Source: Streptomyces sp. NBC_01460
Lineage (GTDB): Bacteria > Actinomycetota > Actinomycetes > Streptomycetales > Streptomycetaceae
DNA length: 64,000 nt
Direction of reading: 5' to 3'
Assembly: GCF_036227405.1 (NCBI RefSeq)
Contig: NZ_CP109473.1
Location: 7,440,001 to 7,504,000, forward strand
The notes beneath the pieces are model-generated. The model was not told where the DNA came from. It saw only the letters and a program-made list of their open reading frames with translations, and ran no database searches. Both the position numbers and the translations under genes were made by a program. Positions 1-7,287 of the stretch are shown piece by piece (the stretch's first letter is position 1; every line of letters begins with the position of its first letter).

Positions 1-533
1 GCGGTGCGGCGCCGACGCGGGGGAGGGGACGGGCAAGACGGACACGCGGGATGCTTCCGGCACAGCCGACTCCGCGGCGTGATCCACGCGAAATCCCGTA
101 AAAGGCATCGAGGAACGGGAAAGCATCGATCGGATAACTCCCCGCGGCTCGCGCTGATTTCCCGCGGGCCGGGCACGGCGAGAAACCTCAAATGAAGCTC
201 AGATATTCGGGCGGTCGTGTCACAGGATTCCCGCGCACACGGGTCCGTGCCGTCTGAAACGGGCGGCCCGGATGACCGTTCCGCTCATTTTCCTGCCCGA
301 TTACCGGCCGTATGGCGCTGCTGGACGAGAGGCTGCCGTCCCGCGAACCCGACGTTCGGGAGGGCTCGGTTCATCGGGCGGAAACATTGGGACAACTCTG
401 GTGCCATGCAGGGGTTCTGAGGAACTGACCTATGCTCAAATCTTCCCCACACTCGTTGCGCGGAACGCCAGGTTCTCTTTAGCCTCGGCACGGCAACGTG
501 CAACAAGACTGGTCTGAAGGAAGGGAGCGCGAC
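1..533. other. Upstream region without a supported gene
   Basis: No open frame here has a credible ribosome binding site or recognisable protein. The first 200 bases give only short Arg/Gly-rich frames. The stretch from about 60 to 480 is less GC-rich than the genes that follow, as expected of an intergenic region. It probably holds the promoter for the WXG100 gene at 534, but I cannot pick a convincing -35/-10 pair. Confidence 0.5.
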
Positions 534-869
534 ATGGCGGACACTGGCTCAAGGAAAGCGGACTATGCCAAGGGCTTGGGAGGTGTCTCCTCCCTGGAGT
601 CGGCCCGGAGCGCGGTCGAGAAGATCCAGAACAACGTCGCCGAGATCGCCGCGCGTTCGGGAGTCGGCGGCGACGAGGGCCAGGCACTGCTGAAGCTCTT
701 CCGCAGCTGGAACGGCGAGGCGCAGAAGGTCGTCGTCCAGATCAGCAAGATGGTCGACGCGCTCCAGGAGAACGTGACCTCGGCCGACCGCCTCGCGAAG
801 GAGAACCAGGACCTGACCGAGGTGCTCAACAGCAAGACCAGCCAGGGCGTCTTCGAAGCGCTGCGCTGA
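534..869 (+). CDS. WXG100-family (ESAT-6-like) protein
   Basis: Predicted 111-residue, almost wholly helical protein. Near the middle it has a Trp-Asn-Gly turn (FRSWNGEAQ) flanked by two long amphipathic helices, the hallmark of WXG100 proteins secreted as helical-hairpin dimers by type VII systems. The frame is open from a GTG at 498, but I chose the ATG at 534 because a GAAGGAAGGGA purine run at 516-526 sits at the right distance. It is the first of a run of co-directional small helical proteins leading to the giant gene at 6553, so it is probably a co-secreted partner or chaperone. The length of about 110 residues fits the family. No signal peptide is visible, as expected for this export route. 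Confidence 0.8.
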   Translation: MADTGSRKADYAKGLGGVSSLESARSAVEKIQNNVAEIAARSGVGGDEGQALLKLFRSWNGEAQKVVVQISKMVDALQENVTSADRLAKENQDLTEVLNSKTSQGVFEALR

Positions 870-876
870 CCCACCC

Positions 877-898
877 CCGCGGAACCGGTTCCCTGCGG
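877..898 (+). terminator. Short GC hairpin after the first WXG100 gene
   Basis: An 8-base gap after the stop codon precedes CCGC-GGAACC/GGTTCC-ct-GCGG, a near-perfect palindrome with almost no loop and no T-run. It may be an mRNA-stabilising or attenuating hairpin rather than a full terminator, since the next gene is in the same direction. Confidence 0.3.
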
Positions 899-959
899 AG
901 GAGGCCGGAACACGTGAGCTCGCCGGGCTCCCCAGCCCGGCCACCCGAGAGGAGCAGTC

Positions 960-1268
960 ATGGCTGACGGCATCATCGATGTGCAGTACTCCACGGTCCG
1001 TAACGCGATCGAGGAGCTGAAGGGTCAGACGCAGCAGATCATCACGACCCTCAACAACCTGGAGGACGAGCTGAGGCCGCTCGTGACCTCCTGGGAGGGT
1101 GACGACCAGCAGATGTACCGCGGAGTCCAGGCCGAGTGGGACCAGGCCACGAAGAACATGGCGCTGCTCCTCGGCGACAGCGGCGAGCTGGTGCAGAGCA
1201 TCCACGACAACCACTCCCGTGACGAGCGCAAGAGCGCCGACAACTGGGGCAGTGTGCGCGCCCGCTAG
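960..1268 (+). CDS. WXG100-family (ESAT-6-like) protein
   Basis: Predicted 102-residue helical hairpin protein with a canonical Trp-x-Gly turn (TSWEGDDQ, about residues 43-50). The second helix carries QxxW and a YRGVQAEW stretch typical of WXG100 proteins. The ATG at 960 is preceded by GAGAGGAGCAG. Of the small proteins in the locus this is the closest to a textbook EsxA/EsxB-type protein. It probably pairs with itself or with the product at 534-869 and carries the export signal for the type VII system. It contains no cysteine, which is common in the family. Confidence 0.9.
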   Translation: MADGIIDVQYSTVRNAIEELKGQTQQIITTLNNLEDELRPLVTSWEGDDQQMYRGVQAEWDQATKNMALLLGDSGELVQSIHDNHSRDERKSADNWGSVRAR

Positions 1269-1275
1269 AGCCCGG

Positions 1276-1315
1276 CCGGGGCTTGCCCTTCGCATGGACG
1301 GAGGGCGGGCCCCGG
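1276..1315 (+). terminator. 14-bp stem-loop downstream of the WXG100 gene
   Basis: CCGGGGCTTGCCCT (1276-1289) pairs with AGGGCGGGCCCCGG (1302-1315), including two G-T wobbles, around a 12-base loop. It begins 7 bases after the stop codon. It lacks a U-run, as is usual in Streptomyces. It may partly terminate or protect the short WXG100 transcript so that this product is made in excess of the downstream proteins. Confidence 0.55.
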
Positions 1316-1403
1316 TCACGTCTCACGCCGGCCGGCCGGCCGCACAGGCCCGCCCCCGGCCGCCCGTATCCCTGTCCGGCACCGAACCGCAGGAGGACGT
1401 CCC

Positions 1404-1868
1404 ATGGCTGGTGAGAAGGCCGACGTCAAGCATTTTGACCTCAAGCAGATGGAGAGCTTCCGCGACAACGAGGTGCAGCCGGTGTACACCGCCGCGAAGA
1501 AGCACCGGGAGGACGGGGACGGGGAGCACATCCGGCCGCTCGGACATCTCGTCGACGGGCACACCACGCCGGACAACCTCGCCCAGGACAAACAGCTCCT
1601 GCGCATCGGCAAGATGGTCACCGAGCCCCTGGTGTCGGGACCGAAGCTGATCGCCGGTGTCCGCACGGCGGCCGAGGCGATCGACAAGCTGCTGGGTGAC
1701 CAGATGGACCTCTTCAAGGAGCTCAAGGAAGCGCTCACCGACACGATCGAAGAGGCCAACAAGACCAAGGACAAGAACCTCGACGCGATCGACGCGCAGA
1801 CACTGCTGCAGACGTTCGAGGAGGTCGACACGCTCACCAGCGGTTCGTCGGGTGAGGAAACCACCTAG
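1404..1868 (+). CDS. Helical type VII locus protein, unknown function
   Basis: Predicted 154-residue hydrophilic, helix-rich protein without a signal peptide or transmembrane segment. The C-terminal half (about residues 85-150) is a strongly charged heptad-like helix. There is no clear W-x-G turn, so it is not a plain WXG100 protein. Its size, composition and position between WXG100 genes and the AAWKG-like protein suggest a related T7SS-associated partner. The ATG at 1404 follows GCAGGAGGACG, a strong ribosome binding site. I do not recognise a named domain. It could be a chaperone or structural partner of the next gene product. Confidence 0.75.
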   Translation: MAGEKADVKHFDLKQMESFRDNEVQPVYTAAKKHREDGDGEHIRPLGHLVDGHTTPDNLAQDKQLLRIGKMVTEPLVSGPKLIAGVRTAAEAIDKLLGDQMDLFKELKEALTDTIEEANKTKDKNLDAIDAQTLLQTFEEVDTLTSGSSGEETT

Positions 1869-1998
1869 GCCGACGCGTCCCCACCCGTGAGCCCCCCTGC
1901 GGCCCGGGGTTCCACCCGCGTGACGGACGCCCTTCCCCGAAGCCGCACGAAGACGCTGTGCGCCGACATGCAGGACACCTGACCAGAAAGAGTTCCCG

Positions 1999-4900
1999 GT
2001 GGCTGATCGGTACGATCCCAACTCCCAGGGGAACGTCGACAAGTTCGACGGCGCCGCTGATCCATCGAGCGACACCTGGGCCACTCTGGTCACCCATATC
2101 ACCGGCTACCCGGTGCCCGACCGCAGCACCGTCTTCGACACGCTCCGGTCCGACCACGGCGGCAAGCTCTTCCGCATGGACATCAAGGAGCGCAGCCTCG
2201 GCCTGCTCGTCAAGGATTCCGGCTTCCTGACGAACAAGGGCGAGGACTACGACATCTGGTTCTTCGACAGCGGCAAGAAGCGGTCGATCATGCAGGCGCG
2301 GATCGTCTTCGAGGGGCGCGTGAAAGCCGGCGAGGAGATCATCTTCGCCGGGCCCGGCTCCGACAACGTCCATGACGCCCAGGTCCGTGAAGGCAACGAG
2401 TTCACGGACTACAACAAGGACAAGATGAGTACGGTCGCGCTCGCCCGGTACATGAACGGGCCGCGGGCGGCGCTCCTCGAACTGCTGCGGGGCAGCACCC
2501 AGGACGCCCGCTTCAGCAACCTGGGCGTACCGGGAGCCGACGTGGTCGACCTCAAGTCCTTCGGCACCACGGGGGAGTCCTTCGACTTCGCGGCGAAGTT
2601 CTTCAGGGACCACGCGGTCGTCCTGAAGGACTGGGAGGACCGTTTCAGCCGCGAGGACGCGAGCTGGAAGGGCGAAGCCGCGGAGGTCTTCCGCAGCCTG
2701 CTGAAGAAGATCCGGGAGAACTACGACAGTTACGTCGAGACCTTCGACTCCAAGGTCGGCACAGGCGACGAGACCGGTACCGGCGGCACCGTGTACTCGC
2801 GTGCGCTCTCGCTCGGGCGCACCTATCTCGAGAACGCGGCGAACAAGCTGCTGGAGGCGTGGCTGGACTGGGCCAACTCCTCCTACTACGACCCGCACCA
2901 GGTGCTGCGCTACGTCCTGGACGAACTGGCCCAGTGGGTGGACGCGAACAACGTCGCCAAGACGGACATCACGTCGTACACCAACCGCTACACCACGACC
3001 GTCAGCCACAGCCCGCAGGGCGGCTTCTCGCAGGTGCACCCCGAGTACGGAGACCTGACCGACATCGCCAACTGGGCCAAGGTCGGTGACAAGGCGGTCA
3101 AGATCTGGAGCCAGGGGGTCGACGAGTACCTGGGCAAGCCGGCCGCCACGGTCCAGTCGGCCCTGAACAACCACTTCCTCGAACTGGGCGAGGACTTCTC
3201 CGACAACGTGCCCGAACCGAAGTCGACCGGCACGGCCTCGGACGAGTACGAGAAGAAGAAGCTGGAGGAGGAGAAGGAGGAGATCAAGAAGGAGAACGAG
3301 GAGAACAAGAAGTACCAGGACGAGCTGCGTGAGGAGCAGAACCGGCAGCGGGAGGAGGACAAGAAGTACCAGGACGAGCTGCGCGAGGAGCAGAACCGGC
3401 AGCGGGAGGAGGACAAGAAGTACCAGGACGAGCTGCGTGAGGAACAGAACCGGCAGCGCGACGAGGACAAGAAGTACCAGGACGATCTGCGCGAGGAACA
3501 GCGCCAGGAGCAGGAGGAGGCCAAGCGCCTTCAGGACGACCTGCGGAACGAGCAGAACCAGCAGCGCGACGAGGACAAGAAGTACGCGGAGGAACTGCGC
3601 GAGGAGCAGCGGCGCGAACAGGAAGAGGCCAAGCGTGAGGCCGAGGAGCAGCAGAAGGCCGTCACGGAGAGCCTCGGCGGACTCAACGACCCCGACGCGG
3701 TCACCACGCAGGACCTCGGGAACCTGGACAGCCTGCTGAACACGAACATCCCGTCCACCGAGAGCCCCGGGAACCTGGACATCGGGGGCGGCGAGGACAA
3801 CCAGCAGGGCCCTGCCCCAGCCACGGTCGCGCAGAGCCTGGGGAACCTCGGTCCGCTCAACAACGGCGGCCCCGGCGGGACCGACAAGGCCGTGAACGAC
3901 GCCAACCAGGCCGTCACCCAGGACCTCGGCAGTCTCGGCCCCCTCAACGACGGCACCGGCGGCTCCCTGGACACCCCCACCGGCGGCACCACCCAGCTGG
4001 ACGGGGGCAAGCTCACCTCGGACTTCCCGGACGGCAGCACCAGCACCTTCGACCCGGACAGCGGGCTGGTCACCACCACACACCCCGACGGCAGCGTCAC
4101 CACCCAGGACCTGGGCGACGGCATGAAGGTGACCAACCCCGACGGGTCCGTCACCTCCCTCGGCGACGACGGCAAGCTGACCACCACCTTCCCCGACGGC
4201 ACCACCCAGGTCGTCGACCCCACCACGGGCCAGGCCGTCACCACCGACCCCGACGGCGCCACCACCACCCAGAACCTCGGCAGTCTCGGCGATCTCAACG
4301 GGCAGAACAGCTCGGGCGGTCCGGGGGACCTCGGCGACATCAACGCCGATCTTCCCACCCAGTCGATCGGCGACCTGGGCGACCTCGGGGATCTCAACGG
4401 CGGCCTGTCCGGACTGGAGACGCCGACCGGCGGGCACACCGCCCTGACGAACGGTGACTTCGCCACGACGTTCGCGGACGGCAGCAAGGGCGTCTTCGAC
4501 CCGGACACCGGGTCGTTCTCCATGACCGGCCCGGACGGCTCCACCGTGACCACCGACCTCACCCACGGGGCGTCGGTGACCAACCCGGACGGCTCCACCA
4601 CCGCACTGGACAACGGCCAGCTGACCACCACCTTCCCGGACGGCAGCAAGCAGGTCATCGACCCGGACACCGGCATCGCCACCACCACCGACCCGCAGGG
4701 CAGGACCGAGACGGTCGATCTGCACGACCTCAACCAGACGGGCCGTGACGGAGGTTCGGGCGTTCTCGACGGGCTCGGTGATCTCGGCAGCCTGAACGGA
4801 TCGGGTGGCCTCGGCGACCTGGGGAGCCTGGACGGATCGGGCGGGTCGGGCGGCCTCGGAGGTCTCGACACGGTCGGCGGTGGCGACGGTACGACCAGCG

Positions 4901-5430
4901 AGGTGCCGTTCTCCGACCTGGGCGTCGGTGGGGGACAGGTGAGTGCCGGAGCTCTCGGCGGCGGCCTCTCCGGAACGGGCTCCCTCTCCCCGGACGGCCT
5001 CGGCGCGGTGGCCCCCCTCTCGGACGGTTCCGCGACCGGCTCGGGCAGCCCGCTCGCAGGCGCCGCCCAGGCCGGTACACCGGGAGCACCGGGCACGCCT
5101 GGCAGCCCCGGCATGCCGATGGGCGGCGGCATGGGCGGCATGGGCGGGGGCGGTGAGAAGGGCAACGGCGAGCGGGTGCGCGCCGTCCTGGTCGACGCGG
5201 CGGAGGAGAGCGAGCGCCGGAACCGCCGTCGGCGCAGCCCGTGGAACCGGCAGGAGGACAGCGACACCTTCCTGGCGCCGGCCCGCCGGGTGACGACCAC
5301 CGGTGGCGACTCACCCGAGGAGGAGGGGGAGCCGCGCCACAGGGCCACCAGCTCCGCCGACTACCTGGAGGAGGACGAGGACGTGTGGGGTACCGAGGAG
5401 GGCGGCACGCCGGCCGTCATCGGCCGGTGA
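1999..5430 (+). CDS. AAWKG-like T7SS-associated coiled-coil and repeat protein
   Basis: Predicted 1,143-residue protein starting with GTG (AAAGAG just upstream). Residues about 1-420 are globular. They contain an ASWKGEAAEVF motif near residue 225 that resembles the WxG-type AAWKG family of Streptomyces proteins. Residues about 415-555 form a highly charged coiled coil built from 18-residue units. Residues about 555-1060 are Gly/Asn/Asp-rich with recurring LGxLGxLN and PDG motifs, including two tandem segments of about 105 residues. The last 100 residues hold a GMPMGGGMGGMGGGG stretch and an Arg/Glu-rich tail. No signal peptide is seen. Its place among WXG100 genes suggests a secreted or cell-envelope structural partner of the type VII substrate, perhaps a spacer or adaptor, but its function is inferred only from architecture and context. 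Confidence 0.8.
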   Translation: MADRYDPNSQGNVDKFDGAADPSSDTWATLVTHITGYPVPDRSTVFDTLRSDHGGKLFRMDIKERSLGLLVKDSGFLTNKGEDYDIWFFDSGKKRSIMQARIVFEGRVKAGEEIIFAGPGSDNVHDAQVREGNEFTDYNKDKMSTVALARYMNGPRAALLELLRGSTQDARFSNLGVPGADVVDLKSFGTTGESFDFAAKFFRDHAVVLKDWEDRFSREDASWKGEAAEVFRSLLKKIRENYDSYVETFDSKVGTGDETGTGGTVYSRALSLGRTYLENAANKLLEAWLDWANSSYYDPHQVLRYVLDELAQWVDANNVAKTDITSYTNRYTTTVSHSPQGGFSQVHPEYGDLTDIANWAKVGDKAVKIWSQGVDEYLGKPAATVQSALNNHFLELGEDFSDNVPEPKSTGTASDEYEKKKLEEEKEEIKKENEENKKYQDELREEQNRQREEDKKYQDELREEQNRQREEDKKYQDELREEQNRQRDEDKKYQDDLREEQRQEQEEAKRLQDDLRNEQNQQRDEDKKYAEELREEQRREQEEAKREAEEQQKAVTESLGGLNDPDAVTTQDLGNLDSLLNTNIPSTESPGNLDIGGGEDNQQGPAPATVAQSLGNLGPLNNGGPGGTDKAVNDANQAVTQDLGSLGPLNDGTGGSLDTPTGGTTQLDGGKLTSDFPDGSTSTFDPDSGLVTTTHPDGSVTTQDLGDGMKVTNPDGSVTSLGDDGKLTTTFPDGTTQVVDPTTGQAVTTDPDGATTTQNLGSLGDLNGQNSSGGPGDLGDINADLPTQSIGDLGDLGDLNGGLSGLETPTGGHTALTNGDFATTFADGSKGVFDPDTGSFSMTGPDGSTVTTDLTHGASVTNPDGSTTALDNGQLTTTFPDGSKQVIDPDTGIATTTDPQGRTETVDLHDLNQTGRDGGSGVLDGLGDLGSLNGSGGLGDLGSLDGSGGSGGLGGLDTVGGGDGTTSEVPFSDLGVGGGQVSAGALGGGLSGTGSLSPDGLGAVAPLSDGSATGSGSPLAGAAQAGTPGAPGTPGSPGMPMGGGMGGMGGGGEKGNGERVRAVLVDAAEESERRNRRRRSPWNRQEDSDTFLAPARRVTTTGGDSPEEEGEPRHRATSSADYLEEDEDVWGTEEGGTPAVIGR
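3307..3630 (+). repeat. Six tandem 54-bp coiled-coil units
   Basis: In-frame units start at 3307, 3361, 3415, 3469, 3523 and 3577, each encoding 18 residues of the type KKYQDELREEQNRQREED. Units 1-3 are nearly identical at DNA level; units 4-6 are diverged (KRLQDDLRNEQ, KKYAEELREEQ). Eighteen residues per unit predicts a continuous charged helix, and copy number could vary between strains. Confidence 0.9.
3973..4740 (+). repeat. Two tandem PDG-rich segments of about 105 residues
   Basis: Segment one starts at 3973 and segment two at 4420. Both begin TPTGG and then show the same order of TFPDGS, FDPD(S/T)G, VTNPDGS, LTTTFPDG and (V/I)DP(T/D)TG motifs. The segments are protein-level repeats rather than exact DNA copies, suggesting an old duplication of a beta-strand repeat module. 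Confidence 0.75.
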
Positions 5431-5471
5431 CCGTCGCCGCTGTCCGGCGCCCCACGGCGGGCGGGGCGTCC

Positions 5472-5516
5472 CGGGGCGGCGTGTCCCGGGGCGACGTGTG
5501 CCGGGGCTGCGTGTCC
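5472..5516. repeat. Three 15-bp tandem repeats in an intergenic gap
   Basis: The copies are CGGGGCGGCGTGTCC (5472-5486), CGGGGCGACGTGTGC (5487-5501) and CGGGGCTGCGTGTCC (5502-5516), with a partial copy just before. They lie in the 214-bp gap between the AAWKG-like gene and the YbaB-like gene, where no coding function is seen. They might be direct-repeat regulator sites or slippage products. Confidence 0.6.
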
Positions 5517-5644
5517 CACCCACCCCCGGCTTCCCGCGCCCGACGTTCACCAGGCAAGATCAACACAGCAGTTGACGCACCGTTGAGGACCCTACGCACC
5601 GACCGGGCGTACCGAGAGACCTACGGAGAAGGAGGGGAGCGGGC

Positions 5645-6097
5645 GTGACGGAACCGCTGGAGAAGCGCCTGGAGAAGGCCATGGCCGAACTGCAGGCGGC
5701 CCAGGAGGCGGTGGCACGCACCGAGCGCGAACTGCGGACGGCGTCGTTCTCGTCGCTCTCCTCCGACCGTGCGGTCCGGGCCACCGCCGGCCCCCAGGGT
5801 GAGCTGACGGGGATCGAGTTCCTGGAGAACAAGTACCGCGACATGTCACCGCAGGAGCTTGCCGCCAGCGTCCTGGAGGCGGCGAGCGCGGCGCGCCTGA
5901 AGATGAACCGGCATGTCATGAAGGCGATGGCCCCGTTCACCGAGCCCAGCAGCAACGTGCCGGAGCTGAAGGGCTTCGAGCTGGACTGGGAGCGCATCTT
6001 CGGCCCCGAGGTGCTGCGCGAGGACGAGGACTCGGCGCGCGGCGGCCGGGCCGCCCCCGCCTGGCGGGACGCACTCGGCGAAGAGGGAGGGGACTGA
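5645..6097 (+). CDS. YbaB/EbfC-like family protein
   Basis: Predicted 150-residue protein starting with GTG at 5645 after a strong GAAGGAGGGGAG site. The first 35 residues form a charged helix. The next part has the YbaB-type pattern of beta strands ending in PQGELTGIEFL, followed by Tyr-Arg-x-Met and a helix SPQELAASVLEAASAARLK. YbaB/EbfC proteins are small dimeric nucleoid-associated proteins, but in actinobacteria relatives are often found beside ESX/type VII genes with unproven roles. It is 2 bp upstream of the next gene, so the two are translationally linked. A structural role in the T7SS locus is as plausible as DNA binding. Confidence 0.75.
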   Translation: MTEPLEKRLEKAMAELQAAQEAVARTERELRTASFSSLSSDRAVRATAGPQGELTGIEFLENKYRDMSPQELAASVLEAASAARLKMNRHVMKAMAPFTEPSSNVPELKGFELDWERIFGPEVLREDEDSARGGRAAPAWRDALGEEGGD

Positions 6098-6099
6098 CG

Positions 6100-6471
6100 A
6101 TGGGCGAGCGGTACTACGTCGATCCGCAGCGCATCGAGGCGCTGGCCGGGCAGCTGGAGGAGATCGGCGCCCTCACCAGGAGCATGACCGAGGAGTTCCT
6201 CGACGATCTGGCGCCCACGGTGAACTGGCCGGGTTCGGAGGGTGAGTTCGCGGAGAAGGCCAAGCCGCAGGAGCAGAAGGAGCGGCAGACCACCAAGGAC
6301 ACCATGCTGTCCATCCGTGACGCGCTGGTGGGCATCACCGACGCCACGGTCAGCCAGGTCCGGATGATGAAGGACACCCGCGACCACAACATCGAGCAGG
6401 TCGAGAAGGGAACCAGCCGCATCGACGCCGACGGGCTCGGCAGCGGCTCGGGCGGGCATGGCCGCCGCTGA
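6100..6471 (+). CDS. WXG100-like helical protein
   Basis: Predicted 123-residue helical protein with a WPG turn at about residues 44-46 (VNWPGSEGEF) between two long helices, consistent with a WXG100/type VII partner fold. The ATG begins 2 bp after the preceding stop codon. The Gly-rich tail (GLGSGSGGHGRR) is probably disordered. It sits immediately before the giant gene, so it is a good candidate for the dedicated dimer partner or export chaperone of the giant protein's helical N-terminus. No signal peptide is present. Confidence 0.75.
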   Translation: MGERYYVDPQRIEALAGQLEEIGALTRSMTEEFLDDLAPTVNWPGSEGEFAEKAKPQEQKERQTTKDTMLSIRDALVGITDATVSQVRMMKDTRDHNIEQVEKGTSRIDADGLGSGSGGHGRR

Positions 6472-6484
6472 ACCCCGCACCGCA

Positions 6485-6514
6485 GGCCGCTCCCGCACCA
6501 CGCCGGGAGCGGCC
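6485..6514 (+). terminator. 11-bp perfect stem-loop before the giant gene
   Basis: GGCCGCTCCCG (6485-6495) pairs with CGGGAGCGGCC (6504-6514) across an 8-base loop, starting 13 bp after the stop codon of the WXG100-like gene. A second 12-base palindrome, GCCCGCGCGGGC, follows at 6525-6536. Together they could terminate or attenuate transcription before the giant reading frame. Confidence 0.55.
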
Positions 6515-6552
6515 GCTCCGTCCTGCCCGCGCGGGCTCCGGGGCGGACCTCG

Positions 6553-7287
6553 ATGAGCATCCACGTATCCCCCGAGATCAACACGATGATCTTCATCCTC
6601 ACCGGGGAGAAGCTCATCGACGCCGACGAGGACCTGGCCTTCGACAGCCGTGTGCCCTACTCCGGTCTGGGCCGCAAGCTGGAGCGGCTGTCCTCGCTGA
6701 TCGACAAGTCGATCCACGACATCGGCGAGTCGATGCCGGACGACCTCTCCAAGTCGTACGCGAACGCGATGGGCATGCTCGTCGACGACGGCGGCAAGAA
6801 CTACCTGAAGGACTTCGCCGACCAGCTCGACAAGATCGCCGAAGGCCGGCGCAAGACCTCCATGGACATCATGGAGTCGAAGTGGCAGGTCATCGCCGAG
6901 ATCATCCGGTTGCTCATCGAGATCGCCATCTACCTGGCGATGTCCTTCTTCACCGGTGGCGCGTCGGCCAGCCAGATCATGATGGCCAAGCTGCGCAGCC
7001 GCTTCTTCATCCTCACCACGATGAGCCACCTGCTCCAGCGGCTGCACCTGGCACCCTCCCTGACCGAGGCGTTCGCCGAGGCCTTCACCACCTTCGCGGT
7101 GCGGCTCGCCATGATGAACTTCGCCCCCGACGGCCGTCGCCCCGACGGCTTCGACTGGAACGACATCCTCAAGGCCGCGGCGTTCGGCGCGGCGGCGGGC
7201 GGCCTCACCAGCATCTTCGACAGCTTCGCGAAGAACATCGTCAACAGCTACGACAAGAACTTCCTCAAGAACGGCCCGGATCTCGAC
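6553..7287 (+). other. WXG100/CpnT-like N-terminal export domain of the giant protein
   Basis: The first 245 residues are mainly helical and end in two Ala/Gly-rich amphipathic or hydrophobic helices. The pattern matches N-terminal domains of actinobacterial T7SS toxins such as CpnT. This would target the whole giant chain to the type VII channel. Confidence 0.7.

Noticed and set aside
1834..4725. 963-codon - strand frame with Leu/Val repeats
   Set aside because: The apparent hydrophobic repeats mirror the charged coiled-coil repeats of the + strand gene at 1999-5430.
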